A DNA stretch of 64,000 nucleotides from Lingula anatina (Eukaryota; Brachiopoda; Lingulata; Lingulida; Lingulidae). The notes below the pieces were generated by a model that was not told where the DNA came from, made no database searches, and saw only the letters and a list, made by a program, of their open reading frames with translations. This document shows positions 51,859-61,868 of the stretch, one piece after another (positions within the stretch are counted from its first letter, which is position 1; every line of letters starts with the position of its first letter). The stretch spans positions 149,193 through 213,192 of the forward strand of contig NW_019775489.1 of assembly GCF_001039355.2 (NCBI RefSeq), in the 5' to 3' direction. The translations under genes were made by a program, and so were the position numbers.

Positions 51859-53850
51859 ATGTATGACGCTGACATTAAAAACGTGACTGGGAGGCAGCTG
51901 TCAAGGGCCAATGTAACTCTGGCAGCGTGTAGCCAGTAGTGACGACAGGCCTACTCCTACTACAACTACCATTGCTACTGACATATCCACATCCAGTTCC
52001 AGTCGGTCAAGTGACAGTGCAAGTGTAATTGCCAAACACAGAGCTCTTTTTGGAAGTTCTCATCGAGTAGAGCAGAATCAAAGTCAAACTCGAAGACGTA
52101 GTCAGAGTCAGACTCGAACTCAGGAGGGGGTAAGGCAATTTTTATCAATCTATCATGTCTGCTGACTTAAAAACTTTTCTCTATGAAGAATAATAGTGTT
52201 GTCAGTTTAGAGCCATTGACCATCGTTACCCGGTACTTTGTAGCCTACATTCCACAGTGCTAGTAATATTTAATTGTTCATTAAAATGCTTAAATATTAA
52301 CGTTAAATGAGTATAACAAAACCTAGCAGCAAAGTACTCTTTCAGATAAAAGTTTATTTTTTATTTTTAATTAAGGGCACCTATTCCAGTCAATATTAAG
52401 GTGTTTTTTATATAATACACATTTTTCAATTTTAGCAATCCATCTATTGCTACTCTCAAATTCGGGCATACATACTTCACCAAATTCACGTGCAAGAATA
52501 AGGCAGAGATTTCAGCTAAAAAAATATACAGTTGACTTCCTTTATCAGTCGCCACACATACTTGTGTACCAAACATCAAAATGTTGCGCTTCTCGCTAGA
52601 GCATTGAAAGCGACAGGAATACATGTCCCCCAGAATCCAGAACACTTTACAAAAGAAGACCATGTAATGGAAAAGGTAAGAGAAAACATGCCATTTCAGA
52701 TTAAATTGCATCAGTGGAAGAGAGTAGCAGTTGAAGATAAAGGCAAAAAAATATATCACCAAAATCGTTGAAAACACATACGACAAGACTGCATTCCTCC
52801 AGTTATTTCAGACACAGGTAGATGATTTCCGTGGACACGTATTGCGTGTTGTAACGCAGTATGAAGAAATCCAGTGTTTGAAAAATAACCTTCACCCAAA
52901 CCATGTCATTGTGCAAATGGACTTTGCAGAATACTATACTTGCAAATCGCTAGAAGTGCAGAGCACATATTTCAATCAAACCACCATTACCCTTCACCTG
53001 ATCACTATGTATCATATTGGAGAGTAGGGTTGGGAGCACAGTAACATTATCATAGTCTCAGATGAAATCCCACACTAATCTTCCAGGGTTATATCCTTTA
53101 TTTATGATGTTATGCAGCACTTGAAAGCCATAGTCCCCAACCTATCAACCATGCACTTACTGGACAGACAGTCCTACAAGCTAATATTGCAACAAGCAAG
53201 TTTTTGATTTTGTTGCAAACCATGAGCAAATACATAGCGTAAAGGCCTTTGGGAACTATTTTGAATCGAGTCATGGCAAAAACCCGTGTGAAGGACTGGG
53301 GGACACAAGCAAATGTCTCACCGTCGAGACCATGAGAAGCGGGCACATGTTAATTCAAGATGCATGGGATTTTGACAATTGGGCAGTGACATCTAACATG
53401 CATGTTAGTTTCCTTTATGTTAGCAGTGACCAATGTGATGAAAATTCAAGAGAGCTAGAACAGATAAAACTCAAACCCATAAAGAGTACCATGAGAATCC
53501 ATTCCATGGCGAGTTTGGGAGGGTCAAAGATCAAAGTAGGGGACACTAGCTGTTACTTTAAGGACTGTTTGACAGATAACTCATGCGACAACTTGGGGTT
53601 GTCAACTGTAAGAGGCCAAAATTGGAACAGCAGCCACAATGTTCTTTGTGTGGTGTCCAAATGCAGGAACACCAGAGGTACAGGAAGAAGTCTTGGTGAT
53701 CTGCTGCAAAGTGGTCCCCAGCTAGAACGGGAGCCCAGGCTGCCAGAGAGACTGCTCTTTTGCAGTCTTGGGCTCCAGTGTGCAGTCTCCTTTAACAGGC
53801 AGACTGCAAAGGGGGCTGCAATTTTCACAGGGGACTACAAACGAAACTGA
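51859..53850 (+). pseudogene. Unnamed D-D-E transposase-like gene, copy D (most complete)
   Basis: Exon 1 is 51,859-52,129. The later exon region 52,600-53,850 carries, in order, HVPQNPEHFTKEDHVMEKVR, DDFRGHVLRVVTQYEEIQ, HVIVQMDFAEYYTCKSLE (D), SNIIIVSDEIPH, TYWTDSPTS (D, about 53,150, in a shifted frame) and GNYFESSHGKNPCEGLGDTS (E, about 53,250). From 53,332 a clean 172-codon frame has WDFDNWAVTSNMHVSFLYVS, SSDQCDENSRELEQIKLKPI and Cys-rich residues. The spacing of acidic residues suggests an RNase H-fold transposase of a family I cannot name. Several frameshifts: inactive here. Alternative: a host-like gene family amplified by transposons. Confidence 0.6.
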
Positions 53851-53887
53851 AATAACGGACATCTTCAACATTGGGCCAATGTATGCA

Positions 53888-55068
53888 ATAAACAACCCTA
53901 TAGTTATTTAAAAAGTGTTTCTCTTCACAACTGAGAAGCACATGTGCTAATCTTGACCTCAATCTTTTGATCAGTAACTTATAGTTATCAGGCTTAAAAG
54001 AAAACTTTTACTAAGAGCTTGTCAAAATTACTTTAAAATTGTTTGCGTTAAAAGCAATTTTCGGCTTTATTATCACAGTTATTTAGCATGATTTATTTCC
54101 TGATTATTTGACATTTATATTTAAAAAAAAAAAAAAAAAAAAGAAACACTGCAGCCAGTGGGCCATTTGATTACAGCTGAATCTTCCTTCCTGTATATAT
54201 CTTTAATTAACCTTCACCTTGACAATGGACAGCATATCTTGTGACTTATCTGATATAATATCCCAGTGAAACTTTCTTTATTGTTGTGGATGAAACCAGT
54301 TTTAGAAAATAATTACTATGTCCTACCATACCTGTGTTTAATTGAGACTATGTAAATCTTTGTATATCTACCTCACCTTTGTTTAATGGAGACGGAAAAT
54401 TACTATATAGCCACCTTCGTCTACGTTCTATGTTATACATCCTGCCTGTGTCTCTGTATTATGTAAATTGTCGAATTATCTATTAAATTAAGTAGATGCT
54501 GCTGAGTGACAGGTTACCTGACCAATAGTAACCAGGAATGTCCTCAGTCAGTCATCCCCCCTCCCAAGGGATTTAAAAATTAGCAATGTTGTGAAGAAGT
54601 CAGTACAGGGTTAGCACTGGAGCAGGAAGGTTGTCATCTATATTGTAAGGCTAAGGCTCCTATGTACACTTATGCTAACAGAAATAAACCTGTATTATAA
54701 CTGAAGTCGTGAGTTTGTTGAGTGGAGACATATCAGATCCCCAGCATACGGTCGGAGGCCTTGCCCTGGACCATCATATTATCCTCCAAGCTATATACAT
54801 TCATATATAATAAACATGTACTTCACCTATAAAAAATAACTTGCTCAATCCTGTCAAATAACTATACATAGCACAGTTTAAGCAGGCAGAACATATAACC
54901 GTTGAGCTGTTTCAAAAATCTTAGCCAGAAGCTAGGTTAGGAATGTTCTAAGGAAGAGGCAAGAAATTTGAAAACATTGATTTCTGGATTGAAAAAAATG
55001 ACTTTTTTTTTTGAAAATTAGAAAGAAAAATAAAGAGATAAAGAGACAGGATAAGAAGTGAGCATGCA
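53888..55068. mobile_element. About 1.18-kb insertion with LTR-like features, absent from the paralogous site
   Basis: Unit B runs GTATGCAATTTGTCTTTTG (about 47,936-47,954); here GTATGCAA (53,881) and ATGCATGTCTTTTG (55,064) are separated by 1.18 kb. ATGCA on both sides could be a 5-bp duplication. The insert contains an AATAAA-like signal (about 54,683) followed by GTCGTGAGTTTGTTGAGTGG and CCCCAGCA, as at the end of a solo LTR, and an A19 run at about 54,123-54,142. No coding sequence. Exact LTR borders not fixed. Confidence 0.4.
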
Positions 55069-55129
55069 TGTCTTTTGATTTTGTATTTTCCAATAATTTA
55101 CTGATGCACCAGGATCCATAGAACCTTGA

Positions 55130-55470
55130 AAAGTGTTCAACTTTAGCCCAGCACTTTGAATTCTGTTTGTGGTTTTAAAAAGTACTTGAAATTGCTATTA
55201 GGCTAGAAAAAGGTTTGCATTTAACCAATTTGGTCCTTGTCAAAATATTATTTCAAACTTTGTTGTTTTTGACATGAACATAGACAATAATTCACAGATG
55301 GGGTTAATACCTTTTAAAACATCAATCTTTTTTTAGGAATGATTAAATAATGTACAGTAGGTTTCTCAATCTTCTGCTAATATGGGCTTTGCAGAAAATA
55401 TACATATGTAAAATAATAAACCAAAGTAAATAGTATTCTTTATTAACTTTATTTAAAGAGAGTAAACATG
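55130..55470. other. Non-coding stretch
   Basis: AT-rich with no recognised coding or repeat similarity in either strand. Confidence 0.4.
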
Positions 55471-55676
55471 TTAAGCGTAAGCTTATCTTCCACATGACCC
55501 TCTGTTACCAGTCATTCAACAATACTGGCTCCCTACTTCAACCTTTATATGCTGAATGCTAAGCAAGGAAACAGTAGGTACCATATTATGATGGCCTTAA
55601 GTATGACCCGGCCGGGGATTGAACCCACAACCTACTGCACCTGAGGCGAGCACTCTTCCATTTGAGCCATCTGGTC
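55470..55676 (-). mobile_element. tRNA-derived SINE
   Basis: The head (55,605-55,676, minus) has a polymerase III A box TGGCTCAAATGG and B box GGTTCAATCC at tRNA spacing, starting GACCAGATGG and ending GGCCGGGTC. Stem pairing is too poor for a functional tRNA. The body continues with TTTCCTTGCTTAGCATTCAG and GTAACAGAGGGTC, a layout common in marine invertebrate SINEs. The 3' end is not sharply defined. Confidence 0.65.
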
Positions 55677-55899
55677 AGCATGGAGAGAAATAAACCAATA
55701 TGTTAGATAAATGGATCAGATAACATACATTTTATGATTTAAGGAAAATTTTGTACTTAGATTTGAACTTACATACTTTGGAAAAGATTATTACCAGATT
55801 TCTTTTGATAAATGTAATTATTATTTGAATATATACATGTTTGAGTTGAAAAAAAAAAGAAAAGAAAGATTTTTGCCAAATTTTATTTTGCTAAGCAAA

Positions 55900-56200
55900 C
55901 TGCTAGGGAGAATGAAGAGTAGACTGCCAGAGGGGCTGCAGAGCAGACTGCTGGAGGGGCTGTCAAGCAGACTGCTAGGGGGGCTGCCAAGCAGACTGCT
56001 GGGGGGACTGGCAGCCCTGGCAATGCATTCCAAAAATGCAAATTAAGACTGCTAAAGGGACTTTCTCCATACTTAAGGATACCTGCAAAAGAGACTGCCG
56101 TGGGAGTGCGGACTTCTAGGGAGACTGCAAAGCAGGCTCCATGGGGGACTGCAAAGGAAATGCTTTTGCAGCTGGGCCGGTCCACAGCGAAAGGTCTGCG
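55900..56200. repeat. GCAGACTGCT-rich minisatellite
   Basis: Units of about 24-27 bp such as AGCAGACTGCTGGAGGGGCT repeat about 5 times (55,915-56,010), then degenerate as GACTGCAAAGCAGGCTCC-like units to 56,160. Open frames across it are low-complexity. Similar GCAGACTGCAAAGGGGGCTGC words occur at the 3' end of the D-D-E frames (47,830-47,870; 53,790-53,820). Confidence 0.75.
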
Positions 56201-56460
56201 GGGCAGGGAATTCAACAGCTGCGAGGAATTTACCAGGTAGGTGGATCTGTTGCTTAGTTAGTTTTGTAGTAATTTATTTGTCAGCTTTATTATATTAAAT
56301 TTCTAATGAAGCAATACAAGAAAATTCACTGGTACTTTTTTGTGCACAGTAAATGACTTGTGGTAATGCTCTTTATTATGTACTGGTTCATCCCTCCCCC
56401 CCCCCTCTTCTAAACCTAGATGCATTCTCAACAGATTGCTTAACATGAGATTTTTGCTCT

Positions 56461-56690
56461 CTAAGGTATTTCTGTTGTTTCCTCTATTGCCACTGGAAAG
56501 CATGCATGTTTGAGGTCAATCGATGCCATATAGCAGTTTTGTTTCATCATTCTGTTAGCACTTAAAAGTGATTCCATTTTAAAATGTTTATATTCCACAA
56601 AGGTATTTAATTTACTGAAGTTCAAAATAGACAGCTTTAAGATGTACCACCACAAGAGAAATAGTGACATCGCTGGTGGGACAAGAAATG
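56461..56690 (-). pseudogene. DIRS-type RT palm fragment
   Basis: Minus-strand frame: NFSKLNTFVEYKHFKMESLL, then MASIDLKHACFPVAIEE. The LN.F..Y.HFKM..L and ASIDLKxA (catalytic Asp) pattern is that of the 0.9-5.3 kb DIRS RT (YEHFKMDTFEKAL; ASIDIKHAYYSVKIAEE), diverged. Only about 70 codons remain. Confidence 0.7.
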
Positions 56691-56699
56691 GCCTGTGAT

Positions 56700-57840
56700 C
56701 AAAGAAAAATCAGGACGCTCTTATGACATTCATTTTTTCAGGACCCACGCTAATTTTTGATTGGAAATTTCAAGATCCCCCTCGATTTTTTGCTTAAACA
56801 TTTCAACACCTCACACCTAGAAAATTTTAACCCCACCCCTTTTCCCCTTAAATAATTACTAATATAATTTGTCATATCACATGTCATATCACATGGTCCC
56901 ACACATGGTTACACAGTTTCTTGTTTTAAGAAAATGGCATCGAACGCAATGCACAAATATTGTCAAAATATTTACAAAATTTGAAAAGGCAGCAAAAGAG
57001 TGTTCCTGCAAAATTATTACAGAGGGATGGCATTTTACAGTTTACACAGAACTAAGATTTTTGAGAAGTAAAGTCAAAGGTTCAACTGAGCAAACAAAGT
57101 CAAATATTGGCCAGTGTTCTGCTCTCTCTCTGTCCTGAAAGTGAACGGTCAGACTGTGCATGGTAGCAGACCCAGTCCTGAAATGTCAGCTGTATCTTGG
57201 ATGACACTAGAGAAATTTCTGGAAAAATGGACAACCTACAGTTATTTCCACTGGTTTGAATATAAATTTCTATACTGTTTGGATATATGCGTGCGGCAAC
57301 TTTTATTTATTCAAGACATGCTGAAAATTTCCGGATGCCAGCCCTTGACTCACCAATCTGGGAGTTGGGCGGACTATAATTTTGGACTCACCTAGTGAAA
57401 CTTTCTTACGAAATATTTAATTTCTCAAACTCTGTAATTTCACCCGAAATAAAAAAAATAAAACAAGCCATTATCATCTTCACTCACTAAAAAACGATGG
57501 GGCAGCCATATTGAATAGAAACGCAGTATATAGTAGGCATGCAGCATTTACTATCTGTCAGCTGAATGGTCATAATTGAGGCACAGAAAACATGTGGTGT
57601 GCTATTTGTGTGAGGATGGAGGTTGCATGAAACTGTTATTTTTTTCCGTCTACAATTACTCATGGAATAAACCTTCAAAATGACCAGTTCAGTAGTGTTT
57701 TTGAACCCTTAAACATGCATTGTAATAAGTACTGGCGTATACTCCAGTTTCTGGTTGCTGCGGCCATGAATCTCTCGCTGTGAGAATCGGCGAGATCAGT
57801 TTGTTTGGGTAATAAAAGCACATGTGCGAGCATAGAAAAT
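56700..57840. other. Non-coding stretch
   Basis: No recognised coding sequence; contains simple CACATG/CATATCACATG repeats near 56,870-56,910. Confidence 0.4.
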
Positions 57841-57841
57841 A

Positions 57842-58444
57842 ATGGCATCGGCTGGAGGGTTAAATGTTTTATCGTTAAACGAGGATGAAATATATAAAAT
57901 TGTGTCAATGTGGAGCGTAGAAGCATTGAAGAAATATCTTAGAAGATGAGAGCTTTCAACAGTAGGAAAAAAAGAAATGTTAGTGGCCAAGGTAAGTCCG
58001 TCGAAACACCTCTTATATTTGCTACTCAGGAAACTCAGTGCACTGAAATTTTAAGTAACTATCATTAATGAATTATGTGTGGTATTATTCCAACTTAGGT
58101 TAATATGTAAAACTGCTTAGCATAGAGTTACAGAACTCTGTATGTGAAATTTCAGAGTAAATTGTTTCTAATACCCTTTAATCCTAAAATTAGAATAATA
58201 AACTGCACATACCTACACTCCGCTATCAATCAGCTATGGTAAAGACCCAATGATTTTCAAGCTTTGATTTAAGTAATTACAGACTATATTATGTATTTAA
58301 CATTTTCTTAATACAAGTACAGCTCTTTATTACAGTGAAATACTACATAGTCTCACAAATGGCTAGTATTTTTTAGGTTTATGCAGCTGCATTAGCCAAT
58401 GTCCCAGTAACTAAATGTGCCACTGAAAGAGCTGAAGAAATTAG
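57842..58444 (+). pseudogene. SAP-domain exons of a SAP/SWIM/YqaJ-type gene
   Basis: Exon 1 (ATG 57,842 to a GTAAGT donor at about 57,992): MASAGGLNVLSLNEDEIYKI, then WSVEALKKYLRR, TGA, ELSTVGKKEMLVAK. The LxxYLRxRxLSTxGKKxxLVAx pattern is a SAP domain. Exon 2 (after TTTTTTAG, about 58,377-58,444): VYAAALANVPVTKCATERAE. SAP domains stand first in invertebrate SWIM/YqaJ proteins, and a matching downstream part occurs at 60.6-61.3 kb beyond a BEL insertion. Confidence 0.55.
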
Positions 58445-58450
58445 TAGGAC

Positions 58451-59328
58451 ATGTCAATCCTAGCTAGTGATGTAGATTGCTTCGGCCCTTTCCCAGTAAG
58501 AAGAGGAAGATCTGAGTTAAAACGTTATGGGTGTATCTTCACCTGCCTCACGACACGAGTGATACACATAGAAATACTTGAGAGTCTTGACACAGACTCC
58601 TTCCTCAATGGACTCAGAAGGTTCATAGCAAGACGAGGAGAGCCAAGGACGATCACCTCAAAATAAAGAATTGTCACGGGGATTAAAGGAGATGGATCAG
58701 AAAAAAATAACTGGAAACCTTCTGAAAAAAGGAATCATTTGGAAATTCAATCCACCATTGTCAAGCCACATGGGTGGCATATGGGAAAGACAAATTCAAA
58801 ACATAAGAAAGACGTTGACCTCTCTAATGCGAGAGCAGACACTGACCGACGAAACCTTGCACACCTTGATGTGTGAAGTCGAGGCAATATTGAACAATAG
58901 ACCCATCACTCCAGTCAGTGAAGATCCAAATGATCTAAATTAAGGCACTAAAACCCGCTCAACTACTCATGCTGAATGATGGACCTCTCCTGCTTCCATG
59001 TGTTACAGAACAGAAGGACATTTACAGAAGACGCTGTCGCCAGGTACAATGCTTGGCAGACACCTTTTGGCTACGATGGACCAAACAATATTTGCCGGAA
59101 TTACAACGTCGAATGAAGTGGCACACAGCATCACCAAATCTGTCTGTAGGAGATTTGGTACTACTGGTGGAAGAAAATATGCCAAGGAATCTCTGGCCTT
59201 TGGGCAGAATAGTGCAAGTAAACCCAGGAGATGACGGACTTGTGCGTTCCGTCAAGTTAAAGACAAGATCAACAGTCTTAACAAGACCAGTAACCAAGAT
59301 AGTAGTATTGGAAGGGAAGCTTTACTAG
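58451..59328 (+). pseudogene. BEL/Pao integrase and C-terminal domain, catalytic Asp region deleted
   Basis: Frame 1 (58,451-58,666): [40 protein letters not shown]. Frame 2 (58,671-58,943): KGIIWKFNPPLSSHMGGIWE (catalytic Glu), CEVEAILNNRPITPVSEDPN. Frame 3 (58,969-59,328): RRRCRQVQCLADTFWLRWTK, then GDLVLLVEENMPRNLWPLGR and a basic tail. This order is diagnostic of Pao integrases. The conserved SDNG step that carries the second catalytic Asp is missing at the first junction (58,660-58,675). Confidence 0.88.
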
Positions 59329-59360
59329 TTTTAAATTTATGACAAATTTAATGGCGGGAT

Positions 59361-60533
59361 TGTAACATTTTTATAATGTTAGAGTAGTTCAATTTAGTCA
59401 GTTACCCTTAGCTACAAACGCAGGCTATCAAGTCCAGGTATCACATGTCCAGCAGCTGAGCTGGAGTGCTTACACCACTTTAAGTGCAAATGGTCATCAA
59501 AAGCTAATCAATCAATTGTCATAGATACGCGTTTTTGGGAGTAGAAGCAGTTCCACCCATTAGAGAAAAAATCCAACAATTTTACAAGTCAAAACAGATC
59601 ATCTAAGTTTATCTTTATGAAAATCGAATAGGCAACGACACCAAGATACCAAGGTAACAATATTTTATATCTTAATGCAATTTAAAAGGTATATTTTAAT
59701 GATAGAAAACTAACACCCTCAGTGCTTTGTTCTCTGAGCATGCCACATGGTTTAAACTGAACTTGCTTCTACAGATAAATTTTATGTACATTTCTACCTG
59801 ATTTCCTTCTTATAAAGTGCACATGATTAACATCAAAGGTTATATAATTATTACTTGTCACAGCATTTTATAGAAAAGTTAGTAAAAAAGCAATTTAATT
59901 AGTTTATCAGGTTTTAAGTAGCATCATATTCATTTTCTTTTTAGATTGAAAGTTATTGTAAGTAGAATTAAATGTATGTTTGCTAAAGAACATATCTATT
60001 CTATAGGACAACTTAGAGAGATTACGTGCACAAGGGCAAAAGGGTCCAAAGTTGTGAGTGTTAAACTGTATTTACTGGTTTATTTAGATTAGCGACATGT
60101 TATTAATATTCCATTTTTTATGTTACAAATATTATATTAGAATTAATTTCTTATATTTTGATATATTTCTATGTCACTACATTCATGGTGTGTTAAATGA
60201 TTCAATTTAATTAACTGAGTAGTGTCATGTTACAAGTTGAGTGTTATTGTTTACTTTGAGCCACTAGTAAGTATAGGCTGTGTGTACAAATTGTCACATA
60301 TAATATTCTCCAGTCAGTCTGAGTACAGTCAAGACGTGTTAGTTCAAGACAATGTAACAAGGTCAGAAAATTGGTTAGACGTTTTATTTTTCTTTGATTT
60401 TTGTTTAATTATTTTATTATTTCAGATTCACGGTAATTTGGTATTGAAATACTTCGGTATTCTGGTACTACCTATCAGTGAATAAAGGTTCCATCATCTA
60501 GTTACATCATCTAGTTACGTCATCATTTCGACA
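59361..60533 (+). repeat. Probable BEL/Pao 3' LTR
   Basis: Starts TGTAACATTTTTATAATG just after the integrase stop and a purine-rich GGCGGGAT. It contains AATAAA at 60,481 and ends ...TTTCGACA at 60,533. BEL LTRs commonly begin TGTAACA. No second LTR in the window to confirm length. Confidence 0.45.
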
Positions 60534-60569
60534 AATGCACGCAAACTCTACAAGTGATAGAGGATTCCA

Positions 60570-61290
60570 GACCCATTCATGGTGGATTCTTGGACAGGAG
60601 AACCAAAGAGCATCGGGTCATGGCCTCCCATCACAATCTATGACATTTCTGAATTTTTAAAAGAACATGATGTAGCTATATCAAATGCCAGTTTAAGAAA
60701 ACGTCTGTTGAGGGACTATAAAGAGCAGAAAGCTTACTCATATTTTGCCTCCAAATGAAACATTTCAATGTCCCAAATTCTACTATTATATTATTAAGAG
60801 CAAATATCACTCTCTCTCAAAGGCTAAATGACCCACCACACCAGGCCTGGATTGCAAGCAGCAAGGATGGCAAAATATTGAGGGCCTATTGTACAGGAGT
60901 GTAATTATGTGGCTGCCATTTTGTTTAAAGTAGAGTATGGGTGGAGATCTGGGCTATGCCAGACAGCTTGTACATCCAAAGAATGTGTTTGACGAGCACC
61001 AAAGCAGTCAAAGGCCATCTTGACCCCAAAAAGAATACAAGATATGGCTTGGAAGTCTTCCTCTATGGCAAATAAAGGTATTGGCCATTGGTCAACTTAT
61101 TAAATTCCCTTTGTGCTAACAGACAACAATGTGCCCTTACAAGAAGTGCCGAGGCAAAAGACTTTAAGCCGTGTCTAACACTGTTATCAATGAGAGACTG
61201 AAAGTGGAAGAGACAGCAATTGAAGAGGCACAAAGGCAGCTTAGGACCACTGGGTCTGCTAATTCTAGCAGGATAGACCATTACTTGGGA
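60570..61290 (+). pseudogene. SWIM-type gene continuation (downstream part of the SAP gene)
   Basis: Frame from about 60,579: MVDSWTGEPKSIGSWPPITI, then LLRDYKEQKAYSYFASK and a stop. Later: QAWIASSKDGKILRAYCTG, a shift, then ECNYVAAILFKVEYGWRSGL, CTSKECV and TPKRIQDM. DYKExKAYSYF followed by AYC...C..V.A.LFKVE...CTS..C.W is the SWIM-finger region of invertebrate SWIM/YqaJ proteins. At least two stops and one shift. Confidence 0.55.
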
Positions 61291-61389
61291 TGGCTTGTCC
61301 TTCCTTTTGGGAAATATTTTAATATTTTGTAAAGGTAAGAATTAGTGGACTTCATGTATATCTTTATTTTCATATTTACATTTAGAACA

Positions 61390-61842
61390 ACTATGTCCTC
61401 AGGCAGATTTACACCCCACTCCCATCCCACCAGCTTGGTTGCCAGCCAACTTGCTGAGGACTTGAACTACACACTGCGGACAGCACTTGCAAAAAACACA
61501 GCAAGGATCTACTCCAAGACCAACTGACTATTAGCCAAATTCCAACAACAGACAGGTTTCAGTGCTTTCCCGTCCAACCCAACAGGCACTTGACTTTGTT
61601 CACTCAATTCCTAAGTTCATGTTACAAGACATCCTCAATTAGAATGCATATATCAGCTCTAAGTTACAAATATAAAATGGCTAATATTCCCAACCCAACT
61701 GCCTCTTTCATTGTTACGCAAACCCTACAAGGTATGGAAAGAAGAACCCCATCTATGGATGCAAGGTCTCCAGTGACACTAGCCAGTCTTCTTTATGGCA
61801 TGAAATTGAGATTTTTATTTAATATAAAATTTACACAATAGC
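61390..61842 (+). pseudogene. Tyrosine recombinase N-terminal (core-binding) domain fragment
   Basis: Frame 1: SQLAEDLNYTLRTALAKNTA and RIYSKT. Frame 2: TLFTQFLSSCYKTSSIRMHI, then SALSYKYKMANIPNPTASFI and VTQTLQGMERRTPS. The NTxxxY...F...L.......SIRxxISALSYKHK...NPT..F...LxGMxR layout is the SAM-like domain of transposon tyrosine recombinases. The catalytic R-H-R-Y half is absent. Confidence 0.55.
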
Positions 61843-61868
61843 ATGTCAATTCCTTTTTTTTTTCACAG

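Larger units (their letters stand above)
58445..60533 (+). mobile_element. 5'-truncated BEL/Pao LTR retrotransposon
   Basis: Integrase region plus a probable 3' LTR (59,361-60,533). Gag, protease, RT and the 5' LTR are missing. It lies between collinear parts of a SAP...SWIM gene. Confidence 0.6.

Noticed and set aside
55605-55676. Functional tRNA gene
   Set aside because: A and B boxes are present but acceptor and anticodon stems pair poorly and a SINE body follows.
55821-56215. Open frames on both strands of the GCAGACTGC repeat
   Set aside because: Periodic Leu/Ser/Pro products of the tandem repeat, no homology.
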